A stretch of DNA of 64,000 nucleotides from Triatoma infestans (lineage: Eukaryota > Arthropoda > Insecta > Hemiptera > Reduviidae): the NCBI GenBank assembly GCA_011037195.1, contig JAAEAF010006078.1, positions 1 to 64,000 of the forward strand, given 5' to 3'. Numbering within the stretch: the first letter of the stretch is position 1; every line of letters begins with the position of its first letter. Shown here in pieces: positions 44,565-56,254 of the stretch. The notes below the pieces were generated by a model. That model saw only the letters and a program-made list of their open reading frames with translations. It made no database searches and was not told the origin of the DNA. The position numbers were made by a program, and so were the translations under genes.

Positions 44565-45055
44565 ATTTTCCGAGCTACCCACAGATTTTTTTTTTATTTT
44601 CTAAGCTTTTCATTATTTCTTGTTAATTTTTTTTAATACAAAATATGTGTATTTTTAATTATAAATATATATTTTTTTAAAAAAATAATGTAATAAATAA
44701 ATTTTTTTTTTTTTACATTTTTATAAAAATAAAAATTTACTTGTAATCTTTTGATCCTTGAATATATTATAAAAAAAATAAAAAAATAAAAATATTACGT
44801 GACAAAAAATGAGTCTCTTTTTTACCAAAAAAGATACATTTTCATCTTTTTTATTTTCTACCTCTATAAAATTACATGAAACTTAATACATATATGGACT
44901 ATAATCGTCCAATTGATGCGCACTTGGAAAAAGCAGTTGCTAGGGGCCTAACTCTTACTCGCACCTTAAAACTATAAAACTATGGTTGCCTAATTAAAAA
45001 ATGCTTAGAATAATTAATTAAAAATTAATACATACAAATTACATGATTCTTAAAA
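44565..45055. other. 3' flank of RNF170, AT-rich
   Basis: Probable 3' UTR and downstream DNA. AATAAA-type words occur near 44694. No other feature is recognised. Confidence 0.4.
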
Positions 45056-45770
45056 AAAAAAATATTGGTGTGAAACATTCACACAACTTTTTCTTACTCG
45101 CTGTTGAAATGTATTTGATGTGATGTGTTGTGTGCTGGTGGCTTGTGGCGTGAGCGGTTTGGTAAAAGGGCTTGTATGTATATATGTTTAAGAGAGAAGT
45201 ATCAGAAATAAGAAAGTAGTCACCACTGCTAACAATAAATATATTCTAATAAAATAATAGCTACAAGTTATTTGCAAGATATTATAAACTTATTAATATG
45301 CACTGATGCTAAGAGAGCGAAAAACAAGTGTTCTGCTTCGGTGTCTACAACAAACTGTATCTTAAAAAATGATGTTTATCTAGAATAAAGGCAAATCTCT
45401 ATCGCTGGCGCTGAGTTTGAGAGAGCGATTCCTGAAGCAAGTGTTCTAGCTTTGAAAGCAGAATGCAGACTGTCTTGAAGGAATGCCCTCTCTAACGGGG
45501 GATTTTTCTCTTACAAAACAGTTGGCCAAGTGGCATTGTTATTTTCCTAACGGATTCCTGTGTTTTTGTCTCTTTAGCTACAATGACCTTATATTTTAGT
45601 ACCTGACTCTAAAATACATTATTTTTGCCAAAATTATTTCATTTAAAATATTTTTCAATGTAGTGGAAGAAGAAATGCAAAAATAAATAATTGTTGTGGT
45701 GGTTGGTTCCGAAGAGCTGGCAAGCATCAGAGACATTTTCCGTGGTAGACTGCTTCATTTTGTGGTCATC

Positions 45771-45800
45771 GACCGGTTTCGGGCGTTCGCCCATCTTCAG
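45771..45800 (-). ncRNA. Hammerhead ribozyme-like motif (intact core)
   Basis: Minus strand CTGAAGA, stem-loop TGGGCGAACGCCC, GAAACCGGTC, with GCATC before and GATG after giving stem I. Position N7 is A instead of the U at 26.4 kb, which a hammerhead tolerates. Confidence 0.55.
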
Positions 45801-45937
45801 GATGCGTTTTTCAGACAGTGTGACAACCCAGGCCTGCACAGAGCAAACTTTGAGTGTGTAAACTTAGTTACTCTGAGTGTGTAAACTAAGTTTGCTCTGT
45901 GCAAGTCTGTGTTGTCACACTGTCTGAAAAACGCATC

Positions 45938-45966
45938 CTGAAGATGGGCGAACGCCCGAAACCGTC
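45938..45966 (+). ncRNA. Hammerhead-like motif, right arm (one base shorter in stem III)
   Basis: Plus strand CTGAAGA, TGGGCGAACGCCC, GAAACCGTC. It shares the CTGAAGA variant with its own left arm but has lost one G of the ACCGGTC block, which weakens stem III. Confidence 0.5.
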
Positions 45967-46371
45967 GATGACCACAAAATGAAGCCAGGCTACCACGGAA
46001 AATGTCTCTGAAAAATAAATAATTTTGAAAAATATTTTATTTTTGCATTTCTTCTTCCACTACACTGTTAATAGAATAATAATTGACAAATTGTATAGTT
46101 GTTAGTATATCAAATTTAAAAGAAAATCGCAAAAACTAAACAGTTTGGAATTTTGGCAATCTTATTTATTTCTAATTAATATTGTTTAGATGATAGAATT
46201 GTATAAACAACTATGATAGCACTTTAGAGGAAAACATAACCCCCACTACTCCCCCAAAAGTGCCCTTAAATGACATTACCCGGAGAAATGTTTCAAATAA
46301 ATGTTGTAGCTCTTTATATGCTGTTCCTAGTTCCTAGAAACATTCCTGGTTTAAAGTAAATCTGGATGGAT

Positions 46372-46682
46372 CCGCAATGCTGGATAACATCTGGTATTAT
46401 ATCCGTCGTAGCATACATATTTATATTGTTCCTGACCGGTTTCGGATTTTTATCCATCGTCAGAGCAAATTCTCCAAAGTCGTGTAAAGAATTTACTTCA
46501 ACGTAATGTATACAATATATACATGTATACAACCAACAAGTGTGAGTGTATTTACTTCATTACGTTGAAGTGAACTCTTTACACGAACTTCGTGAATTTG
46601 CTCTGACCTGGATGAAAATCCGAAATCGGTCAGGAACAATATAAATATGCATGCTACGACGGATAAAATACCAGATATTAAA
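46372..46682. mobile_element. Foldback element, family B
   Basis: Left arm words ('tctggtattatatccgtcgtag', 'catacatatttatattgttc', hammerhead-like block, 'agagcaaattc', 'cgtgtaaagaatttacttc', 'aacgtaatg') are followed by their reverse complements ('cattacgttgaagtgaact', 'ctttacacgaac', 'gaatttgctctgac', 'caggaacaatataaatatg', 'gctacgacggataaaatacc'). The centre holds 'tatacaatatatacatgtatac'. Half-copies lie at 20400-20560 and 37860-37960. Confidence 0.8.
46434..46463 (-). ncRNA. Hammerhead ribozyme-like motif, family B (intact core)
   Basis: Minus strand CTGACGA, stem-loop TGGATAAAAATCC (GGAT/ATCC), GAAACCGGTC. The core nucleotides match the hammerhead consensus. Stem I is shorter than in family A (CT/AG). 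The matching plus-strand copy near 46599 has lost two bases of CTGACGA and has GAAATCGGTC. Confidence 0.5.
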
Positions 46683-47049
46683 ATAAATCGCCAGAGGCAT
46701 TTTACAGAAAATAGCAGAAAACTTGGAAAAAAAAATTAACCATTCAGCAAAGTGGCACTTCCAGTTAACGATTTTTACGAAAAGCTTATTCCTCAGGTCT
46801 CCTGGTAGCACTTTAACGAATATTAAGTTTGAGCATTCTACGATTTTTCGTTTTTGAAATATGCTGTCCCACACACACACACACACACAGAGACTAATTG
46901 CTAGAAACCACTGTTTTAAACTCAGTGGACTTCAAAACGTGTACTATTTCTGGTGAAAACCGGATATCGAAAATTTGACACGATTACAATACTTCCTGTT
47001 ACCTACTAACAGTAAGAGAAAGTAAAAACTATATATATACCCACATAGA

Positions 47050-47290
47050 AATCTGGGGATCCGCCGTAGCATGCATACTTCTGATGTTCCTGACCTGTTG
47101 TGGATTTTCATCCAGTAGAGTTACTTCAATTTAATGTTTCTGTTACACCATACACTTGTTGACTTAGTTTGTAACAGAAGCATAAAGTACTACACGAACT
47201 TGGATAACTGTACTCTGACGCTGGATGAAAATCTGAAACCGGTAAGGAGTATCAGAAATATTCATGCTATGACGAATACAATACCAGACG
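47050..47290. mobile_element. Foldback element, family B, more decayed
   Basis: The left arm 'gatccgccgtagcatgcat', 'gttcctgacctgttgtgg' and 'attttcatccag' is inverted in the right arm 'ctggatgaaaatctgaaacc', 'ggtaaggagtatcag' and 'attcatgctatgacgaat'. The centre has 'tgtttctgttaca'. The right hammerhead-like block (from 47215) reads CTGACGC, so A9 is lost. Confidence 0.65.
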
Positions 47291-47404
47291 CTATCCAACA
47301 TTGAGGACACATTAAATGTTATATTAAAGTTATTATATTAAGCTTATTGTAGCAGTTAAACTTGTTATATTAAGTACACATACAAAGAGCTGTCTTGTAT
47401 ATCT

Positions 47405-48010
47405 AAAATGGACGTATTATTATTATTATGGCACAACAGTACTAAAGGACCCGGGCCTCGTCCACAAGCATATACCATACATCCCTGTCTTTGGCCTTCA
47501 TTCTCCACCGCCTCACACCCATTGAGGTGAGGCCATCTTGGAGATCGTCCAGCCAATGCAAGCGGGATCTTCCTCTCCGGCGAGCTCCACCGGGGTCGAC
47601 CATAGAAGAGCCTTTTGGGCAGTCACACCTCCTCCATTCTCTCCACATGACCTAACCAGCGGAGACGACCTTTCATTATAAAGGCCACGATGTTTTCATT
47701 CTTGTACAGCTGGTACAATTCTTCATTTTTCCTAATCCTCCACTGGCCGTTTACAAAGCTTGGGCCAAATATCTTTCTTACGACCTTTCTCTCCCACACT
47801 CCAAGCAACCTTTCGCTCCTCTTTAGACAGTACCCACGTCTCACTAGCATAAGTTACAACTGGTCTTATTATAGTTCTATATAATAGAACCTTGGCGTCA
47901 CGTGACAAAACTCTAAAGCGAAGGCTAATGCGATAAGCATCTGTTGCCAGCAGCTGTTCGTGCTTTAATTTGGCTTCCATTTCATTTCTGTTCGTCATAA
48001 CCGCTGCCTG
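47405..48010 (-). mobile_element. LINE 3' end fragment
   Basis: Minus-strand frames give LLATDAYRISLRFRVLSRDA, KVLLYRTIIRPVVTYASETW ('P...YG.ETW' motif) and VLSKEERKVAW. Then come KIFGPSFVNGQWRIRKNEEL, RLRWLGHVERMEE, GGARRRGRSRLHWLDDLQDG and WRMKAKDRDVWYMLV. This is the normal end order of many LINEs. Frame changes separate the blocks. Confidence 0.75.
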
Positions 48011-48325
48011 GTATGTTACGAATCGAAAATGGACGTATATTTTCTAACTATTGGCTGAACCTCACAAATTTCAACATTATACTTACCTATACTCTAACGG
48101 CCGATAAACAACTAAACAATTTCGTTGAAAATGAATATAATGATTTCCTTTAAACTTGGGATGCTAACTGCTGAGATATAAACCTCATTTTTATTTGAAA
48201 CATTTTTCTAAAAAAAAAAAATATTTTAAGGAAAATTTCAGATGTTTATAGAGTTAGCTCAATTATTAGCACTACAATGTTACCACTTTTGAAAGTTGTG
48301 TGAGTGTTTCACTCCAGATTTTTTT

Positions 48326-50545
48326 ACTTTCTCTAACTACCTTTCTCTGTTATTGTAATGGTGTCAAATTTTAGATAACGAGTTTACACCAGAAATGACA
48401 CGTTTTGAGGTCCCCTTGTCACCCCCCCCAAAAGCGCTATTTTGCTTTATTGTACAATTCTATCATCTAAATAATATTAATTAGAATTAAATATGTTGTC
48501 AAAATTCCGGATTTGATGAAAATCGCTTGAACATAAGTGCATTTTTCAGCTTTACTAAACAGTGCTAAACAGTTATTTTTCAGTTTTCTAAGATTTCATC
48601 CATAAAAATTATAAGTGAAGACACGGTTTTATTATCAGAAAAAATTATTCGCTTTAGCTTCTGATGCACCAAATTACATACTCCATTTAGAAAAATCGGG
48701 GTTGATCTTTTATTTCCATATGAAGTCAATAATAGCAATTAACCACTGGACTTCATTATCATCCGTCCATCTGTCAGATTTTAATTTGTCTGTCGATAAT
48801 ATTTCCGTGTGGCAATTTTTTTTTCCGAACTTATTAAAAAAATTAGGGAAAGACATCAATTGGAGATTTTGTAGCGCGCTCAGTCTACCACCAGTTTTTA
48901 CTTTCTCTTGCTCCTATTAAGAGGAAGTATTGTAATCGTGTCAAATTTTCGATATCGAGGTTTCACCGAAAATATCCGTTTTGAGGTCCCCTGAGTCCAA
49001 AAAAGTGGTTTTTATAAAATGCTAGCTTTGTGACTGTCTATGTATGTGTATGTGAACAGCATAGCTCAGAAACGAAAAATCGTAGAAAGTTCAAACTTGA
49101 TATTCCGTTTAGGCATCACCATGGGATCCGACAGTGAGTCATCTGTCAAAATTCCTCAACCGGAAGTACCACTTACTATTTTTTTTTTTTTTTTTACTTT
49201 TTTGCGATTTTCTCAAAAATAGCTCCGACGATTTTCTTGAAACTAATCAAGTACACATATAAAGAGCTACAACTTTATTTGAAATATTTCTCTAGGAAAA
49301 TTCATTTAAGGGCAGTTTTCGGGGGGGTTAGGTTTTCCTCTAAAAAGCTATTTCAGTTTACTATACAATTCTGTCATCTAAATAATATTAGTTAGAATTA
49401 AATATGTTGTTGAAATTCCCGAGTTTGAAATAAATCAGATGACCGGAAATAAGTTTTTACTGAAATGTATTTTTCAGTTTTCTGGTATTTTCTCGAAAAC
49501 GGTTCCAACGATTTTTTTTAAGTAGAAATGTGTTCTACATATAAAGAGCTACAACTTTTATTTGTAACATTTCTGTGGGTAAAGTCATTTAAGGAGGTTT
49601 TTGGGGGAGGGATGGGGTTATGTTTTTCTCTAAAATGGTATCATAGTTGATTATAATTTTTATCATCCAAACAAAATTAATTAGAAATAAATAGATGGCC
49701 AAAATTCTGAGTTTCAAGAAAATTAGTAAACCGGAAGAGCGCTTTTACTGAACAGTTTTTTCAGTTTTCAACGAACTCTGACGAATATTTATTAAATGTG
49801 GGGTATGCTAACTATAAAATTTGTTAATTACAATTTTTGAAAACTGGAGTAAGAGAAAGTTGTGTGAGTGTATCACACCAGATTTTTTATTTTATAAAAA
49901 TTTTGATTTATTTAAATTTGCCATAAGCAAGAATACAAACGGGCTAACTCTGCGAGAATTACTTTGGCTGTTTAAAATTAGAGGTGAGCTCTCGTATTTG
50001 AATTTTATTTCTTTTGTAGAGAAGCAAAATGTAGTCTTTTTAATGTGTAACTCTCGGGTTAAAGAAGACACTGTTCATTTCATGGCGGAGTGCACTGTTT
50101 TTTATCCGAATTTAGAGTTTTGTAGCTCGGTAGACCCATTTTGACATCAGCCCAATTAACGCTCTTATTCACTTCGTGGAAGTAACGCCAATATCTAACT
50201 AAACAATTTAATTTTTAGTTTTCTTTGTAAATATTTACTTTAATCTTATAAATTGCTAATAATATACATAGATATTATTATCTATTATCCATATTCACTG
50301 ATTTCATTATATAACTCATTAATAAATTTTTCTCTTTATTATTTTGTACATCTTAATTTTATTTCTGTTTTCACATCGACCTCCAGCAGACGGATTTTTC
50401 CATGCAGTACAGTGCTTGTCTATTTTGTTTTTTGTAAATATTTTGAGAATAAAGTATTATTATTATAGGTTTGAAACGTCTGGTGTGAAGCGTCAAACCT
50501 TGAAAACTGCAGTAAGAGAAAGTCGTGTGAGTGTTTCACACCAGA
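48326..50545 (+). mobile_element. T-family tandem-structured copies with right termini at 49852 and 50511
   Basis: Terminus copies: 49852-49889 (TAAGAGAAAGTTGTGTGAGTG, TATCACACCAGA, T-run) and 50511-50550. Internal words recur about every 0.4 kb. 'cgattttctcaaaaatagc', 'cttttatttg(a)aaacattt', 'aaaagctatttcagtttac', 'ccatctaa(a)taatatta' and 'accggaa(g)t' occur near 49200, 49500 and 49730, each slightly different. No long frame survives. Confidence 0.55.
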
Positions 50546-51015
50546 TTTTTTAAATTTATTTTACAAGTATCATTCTTCTGTCATTTAAAAAAAATAAAAA
50601 AATAGTTTGTAATTTTTAGTAATTAATTCATATTTTATAAGACACGACAGCTGTAAGACATATCATATAACGGGTTTGAAACCTTATACCTAAAGTTATG
50701 TAATACTTTCAACTTTTGTCTTCGTTCATTTAAAGCAAATACATGTGTCCATTAAACAAGTGTCTCTAGATAATTTTTTTTTTTAAATTCGTTGCAAAAT
50801 AAAGTTTAGTTATAATATATTTTGTGTATTAGTGACTTTAATTAAGTAAGTAATTCATATAGTAAAGTAATTTTACAACTTCAATTTTTATTTAAATTTT
50901 AATTTATTTAAAGATTTAATATTTTATTATTTCTTCGATTTGTGAGGTTGTAAAAAAAAAATTTCAAAAAAAAAAAATTAAGTATTCACCGGAAATATAG
51001 AATTTTCAGTTCACA
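50546..51015. other. AT-rich stretch, nothing recognised
   Basis: Homopolymer-rich sequence between two T-family copies. No exon seen. Confidence 0.4.
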
Positions 51016-52735
51016 CTGAAACACTCATACGTAACTTTCTTCTCTGATTGTAATTTATTTTGAAAAGTGAGTAGATTCAAGTAAATCACACATTAAATTC
51101 ATAATAATACTATATAGATGATAGAGGAGTATAAATAACTGAAATGGCCCTTTAGTGGAAAGCCTAATGCCACCCCACTCCCCCAAAAACCCCCTTAAAT
51201 GAATTTTCCCACAGAAATGTTTACAGATAAATGTTGTAGCTCTTTATATGTGTAGTTGATATACCAAGTTTAAATTAGTCCAAGTAAGAGGAAGTATTGC
51301 GATTGAGCCAGATTTTCAAAATTGTGTATTCACCGGAAATACATGTTTTGGGGTCCTGAGAAAATACGAAAAAAATGTTTTTAGCAAATGGTTTACATAT
51401 GTATGTATGAAGAGAATATCACAAAAATTTGAAGTCGCAGGCAACCTGAACCTTGGTGTTCCTTGGTACTACATCAGACACGAAAAAAAGACCAACTTTT
51501 CCCGGGAAAAGTTTAAAGAAAATCGTTGCAGCCGTTTTCGATAAAATCATGCAAACTGGGGGAAAAAACAATATTCAGTAAAGTCGCTCTTCCGGTTGAT
51601 GGATTTTACTCGAAATCTTCGTATCTGATGCCTGTGGTAGTACCTATTAAACGGAATACCAAGTTTCAGCTTCCTGCGCCTTTTTGTTTTTGAGATATTC
51701 TGTTCTCAAATATCTCTTTTATACTCGTATATCTCTTTTGAGATATACATGCTCACAATTTTGGGGGAGGCGGAGTCTGGTGGAATACTCGATTCCCTCG
51801 ATTCCGGCTACTCGATTACCCGCCCACCATCTCATACGTGTTCTATATGCGCTACCCAGTCCTTGAATTATGGAATGCTTACTGCACAGATATAAAACTA
51901 TCATTTTTCCTTTCTTTTACTCGTAGCAAGAGGAAGTGCAATACTTCCATGATCGCAATGATCATGTTAGATTTTCGAAATTGATATACATTTTGAGATC
52001 TACTGAGTACGAAAAAATGTTTTTAGCGAATGGTCTGTGTATGTTAACATCTAAAAAAAAAAACAACGAAGTCGTTGGAAGCTCAAACGGTATTCCGTTT
52101 AGGTATTACCACCGATGCGGATGATGCATCCACCAAAATTTCGGACAAAATCCATCAAATGGGAGTGCCACTTTACTGAATCCCCCCCCCCGTTTTTCGT
52201 GATTTTATCAAAAAAGGCTCCAACGATTTTCTTAATATCTACACACAGAAATACCTATCACTTTTTTATAAAAAACGTTTCCCGGGAAAATTGATGGGAG
52301 AACAGCGTGATGCTTTCCTCTAAAGTATCACTATTAGTATAATACATGGTTTTCCCACCTTCATGGTATTAATTACACTTAAAAGCATTGATAGAATTCC
52401 AAATTTGAAGAAATTCGGTTTACCAGAAATGCTTTTTATACAGAATAGATTTTTCAGTTTATTTTTTGGGGGGAATTTTCTCAAAAACGGTTACAACGAT
52501 TTTTTTTTAAAGTTGGAATGCTTGCTGCTTAGACAGAAACGTATCACTTTTATTTGAAACATTAAAATTTAAAGATGTTTATTCAGTATTGCTCTCTACA
52601 ATTCTATACCTGCTTCGGTTGATAGTTTGGCACTTGTTCTCCCCCCACGATATTTATGTTAGGATAAGTGAGAAAATTTGTCACTTTAAGATGAGTAAGA
52701 GAAAGTCGTGTAAGTGTTTCACACCAGATTTTTTT
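51016..52735 (+). mobile_element. T-family element, about 1.7 kb, both termini
   Basis: The left end at about 51018 (TTCACACTGAAACACTCATACG, then CTTTCTTCTCT) is inverted relative to the right end at 52693-52733 (GAGTAAGAGAAAGTCGTGTAAG, TTTCACACCAGA, T-run). Internal words: 'aaccttggtgttccttggtac', 'cttccggttgatggatttt', 'aaatcttcgtatctgatgcc', 'gaatttccaaatttgaag'-type and 'gaaacattaaa'. The right end lies about 30 nt from the acceptor of the MFSD12 start exon. Confidence 0.6.
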
Positions 52736-52774
52736 GACACAATTCTTGCATCTTGTTTTTATTCAGGTAAGATA

Positions 52775-55700
52775 ATGTTGAAAACCGAAGCACATCCATT
52801 AATAAATAAGAAGAATCGTCTTAAATTGTACGAAAAGTTACTGTATGGATTTGGACACATCCATAATGATCTTTGCGCTGCAATATGGTTTTCCTATGGA
52901 TTAATCTATTTTCAAATTGCCACAAATCCAAATGGAATTCTCCCAGGATTTTTAATATTCTTAGGTATATTAATAATAAAGAATTATCTACAAAATTATC
53001 TATTTCATTTTTATCTTAAGATGTTTAAAATCCATGGCATTTATTTTTTGAATTAATATTTTTTTAAAAAAATATGTATTTTAGGACAAGTTGTTGATGC
53101 AATAGCAACTCCATTAGTTGGTTATCTCATAGATTTGAGTTGTTCAAGAATTTTGTGGCATGTAGTTGGTAAGTGAATAAATTTCCACTTATATGCGTAA
53201 TTTCCGGGAGCTCCGCTCCTGTAAGTTCCGGCACAACAAAAAAAGCACTGTATATATGTATATTTACATATGAAATTTTTGTTTGTTTTTAGGCAGCCTA
53301 ATGACCACATTGACTTTCCCGTTGATATTTATTGTATGTGAATTTTGTGGCGACATAAGCTTATGGCAAGCATATTATTATGGTATACTGATTTGTATAT
53401 TCCAAATTGGCTGGGCTTTGGTACAGATCTCGCATTTATCCATACTACCAGAATTAACTGATAACCATATCGATCGGACGAATCTTACAACTTACAGGTA
53501 TGTATAACAGGGTTGAATCCCTGTAGTGGCCGTGCGCTGCTGTGGGGAAGAGGAAGGGTGATTCATGAGGTGGGCTCTGTGGGTCCTCTGTGGGGCTCTG
53601 TGAAAGGAAGTTCAGAACCTGGATACACCCGTTTTTAGGCACCATCACCGCATATCCGACCCCGAAGGTTTCAGACAAAATCCATCAACCAAGAGTGCGA
53701 TTTTACAGAATAGACTTTTGAGTTTTTTTAGAGATGCTGGGGGGGGGGCAGATTTCAGATAGAAGTTCTGAGACCCCTCACTTATACAAATTGCAATAAC
53801 ATAATGAGTAATGTGATTGTTTCACAGCGAATAATTCAATTTTTTTCCATGCTTGCAGATATACTGCATCAATGGCGGCTAATATTCTAGTGCATACTGT
53901 TGCATGGCTATTTTTGAAGAAATCCAGTAATGCAGGAGGATTTACTCAACTAGGCGCAAACGATTTACCAACATTTATGGTAATAAGCTCCAATTGCCGC
54001 CATACTCAAATCATACAATTAACGCATTAATTCGCAAATCACTTTATTGCAGGATATATCGCTAGTGGTAGATTTATTAGGGGCGATTTGTAGCGCTATC
54101 TTCTTAGTCTATGGATTGATATCACTAAATCAAAATGGCTACTGGGCTGTAACAAGCAATGTTGTAAGAAATGGATCTATTATTGAATTACTTACATCTC
54201 CGGCACTTTATAAGATAGCTGGTAAGTTAGAAAGGGACGGCGATATCTTCGGAGTCCAATCAAACCAATATCTCTTTCATGGCAATATTTCCTTCCGAAT
54301 GAGTCCTATCTTAGCAATATCTCGTTTTTATCAGTCCAATCTCCTTTAAATTAGTCCTATCTCACCGATATCTCCCTTAGAGTAGTTTATCTTGGCAATA
54401 ACATCTTTAGATCATTCCTATCTTAGCAGAATCTCCTTTAGAGTAGTCTTATCTTAGTAATAATATCTCCTTTTGAGTTTTCTTATACAGTATCTCTCTA
54501 TGTTTACAGGAGTTTACACGTTCAGCCGTTTATTTCTGAATCTAACGATGGTATATCTGCCACTTTATCTGAACAATGTAGTGATTGTAAACAAACAATA
54601 TATTGCCACAGTACCGTTGGTGATGTTTGTTACAGCCGTTTTTACATCAATTTTATTCAATGTTTATATTAATAAATATCGTCTATTTTACAAGGTGAGA
54701 TATATATATTTTTTATTTCATTAAATAAATAATTTAGCTGCATGGTCAATTAAGTGACATTGCACCCCACTGCCTCGTGTGAGTGTTTCACACCAGATTT
54801 TTTTTTTTTTTTAATAGATTGAATTTTAGAATAATAACTGATCAAAATAAATATAAAAAAAAAAATTAGAAAAATTAAAACTCATATTTTAAGTCAAACA
54901 GCTGAAAAAGAATATTGAAATATCGTGTCTTGAGATTGAGTGAGTGTAGTTGCACTATTATTGAGTGAGTGTAGTTGCCGCTGGCAATCTTGAGCTCTGT
55001 ATCACGCTGCCTGTAGGGATTGCACTACACATTCTAATTGAACCCTTCAACGTCACTCTAATAATTCGTAGTTCGATGAAGCTGAACACGAATTTTCTAT
55101 TTTACTGCTTTCCCTGGCTCACCACAATGAAGGCGGTCATTTTTTTTTTTTATTTGTTTACTAACACAAACAAATTATTAAACTTATATGTTTTTTTTTA
55201 TTTTCAGAAAATCTTCTTTACAGGTTGGATAGCCAGCATAATTGGAAATATAATCATATACTGTACTAAACACAATCATGACACAATGCTCGGCATTTTT
55301 CTGCCGTCGTCATTATTTGGTAAACTGATCTGTTACTATAACAATAGCTTCATTTACCTTTAGAGTTATTCCTATCTCAGCAATATCTCCCTTAGAATAG
55401 TCTTATTTTAGCAATATTATCTCAGAGTAAGGCTATATCGCAATATCTTCCTTTAAAATAGTTCTATCTTAACAATATGTTCCTAAGTGTAGTCGTATCT
55501 CAACAATATCTCCCTTAGAATAGTCTTATTTTAGCAATATTATCTCAGAGTAAGGCTATCTCAACAATATCTCCTTTAGAATAGTCCTATCTTAACAATA
55601 TCTCCCTTAGAGCAGTCCTCTCTCAGCAATTTCTCCTTTTTGTCTAATTCTATCTATTTACAGGTATTGGCAGCGCTTTAACAGTAATTGTCAGTCTGTC

Positions 55701-56033
55701 CCTGGCTGTCAACTTAGTCCAGACTGATGGCATGGGTGCAATGATTTTCTCCATCGTAACATTCTCCGATAAAATAATCAATGGAATCGCTGTATTTTTT
55801 ATTGAATACATGTAAGTAATTTTAAAATTGAAAGAAAAAAGAAAAGAACACTAAAATTGATAAAATGACATTTTAATATTTAAACCTGGCTTTTCAGGAA
55901 CTGTACTAATGCCGAAGACTGTCCATTCTACTATTGGTATATTATGGTGTACTTTAATGGCTTCATATTAACTTTAAGTCTTTTAGTCATTTATTTAATA
56001 ACATTAAATGATACAATTTCAAATTTAGGATAG
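52775..56033 (+). CDS. MFSD12: MFSD12-type major facilitator superfamily transporter
   Basis: MFSD12 is needed to import cysteine into lysosomes and melanosomes in vertebrates. Nine GT-AG exons: 52775-52964, 53085-53168, 53293-53497, 53859-53979, 54053-54221, 54510-54694, 55208-55319, 55664-55811 and 55898-56033. Phases are consistent and they total 1350 nt, giving 449 aa (human about 480). Family marks: YGFGHIHNDLCAAIWFSYGL in helix 1; QVVDAIATPLVGYLIDLS (the MFS loop 2-3 region, D..A.P..G...D); QISHLSILPELTDNHIDRT then NLTTYRYTASMAANI; and later LSLAVNLVQTDG and GAMIFSIVTFSDKIINGIAV. About twelve hydrophobic segments are spread over the chain. The start ATG lies 9 nt inside an exon whose acceptor is at 52765-52766, so a 5' UTR exon should lie upstream. 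No break or missing motif is seen. Transport substrate is inferred from the family. Confidence 0.92.
54230..54480 (+). repeat. Degenerate minisatellite in MFSD12 intron 5
   Basis: The unit resembles 'agtcctatcttagcaatatctcctttag' and has about eight copies. It starts directly after the exon 5 donor and ends at the exon 6 acceptor, so it fills the intron. Confidence 0.75.
54770..54815 (+). mobile_element. T-family right terminus in MFSD12 intron 6
   Basis: CTCGTGTGAGTGTTTCACAC, CAGA and a 14-nt T-run. Little else of the element remains. Confidence 0.6.
55365..55655 (+). repeat. Degenerate minisatellite in MFSD12 intron 7
   Basis: The unit 'ttagaatagtcttatcttagcaatatctcc' is the same family as in intron 5. 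One larger block ('tcccttagaatagtcttattttagcaatattatctcagagtaaggctat') occurs twice, at about 55390 and 55513. It fills the space before the exon 8 acceptor. Confidence 0.75.
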
Positions 56034-56254
56034 TAATTATAATTACAATGATATAAACATTTATATACCTTCACTGCCCATGTATAGTTCCTAAATACAA
56101 TTACATTTTTGTAAATGGAATGCTGTTTTAATTGAAAAATGCACCAATTTTCTGAGTAGGATTTGGTTTGTAAGACTGTCAAGGGTTCGTACGGGTTATG
56201 AAACTAAATCATTAAGAACGAAATGTTTTAGTGGTTAGATTTCTTGACGGGATA
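56034..56254. other. MFSD12 3' flank
   Basis: Probable 3' UTR; no canonical AATAAA is clear within the first 200 nt. Nothing else recognised. Confidence 0.35.

Larger units (their letters stand above)
45642..46066. mobile_element. Foldback element, family A, near-perfect palindrome
   Basis: Arms of about 200 nt are inverted copies: left 45642-45860, right about 45870-46066. They agree almost throughout, including 'gtagtggaagaagaaatgca', 'aaataaataatt', 'cagagacattttccgtgg', the hammerhead-like block, 'gtttttcagacagtgtgaca', 'gcctgcacagagcaaac' and the centre 'gagtgtgtaaac'. Left-arm-only bases are 'gttgtggt' and 'ggttggttccgaagagctgg' at the arm base, so the inner hairpin may be an insertion into 'aaaataaataatt'. 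No protein is encoded. Confidence 0.85.
45060..48325. mobile_element. Composite T-family block with both outer termini
   Basis: The left end at 45064 reads TTGGTGTGAAACATTCACAC plus the CTTTTTCTTACTC box after an A-run. The right end at about 48290-48318 reads GAAAGTTGTGTGAGTG and TTTCACTCCAGA before a T-run. Between them are three hairpin elements and a LINE piece, plus T-family internal words (46090-46330 and 46690-47010). Whether the two ends belong to one original element or to two neighbours is not certain. Confidence 0.45.

Noticed and set aside
47215..47244. Hammerhead-like block in the 47-kb hairpin as an active ribozyme
   Set aside because: It reads CTGACGC, so the invariant A9 is missing.
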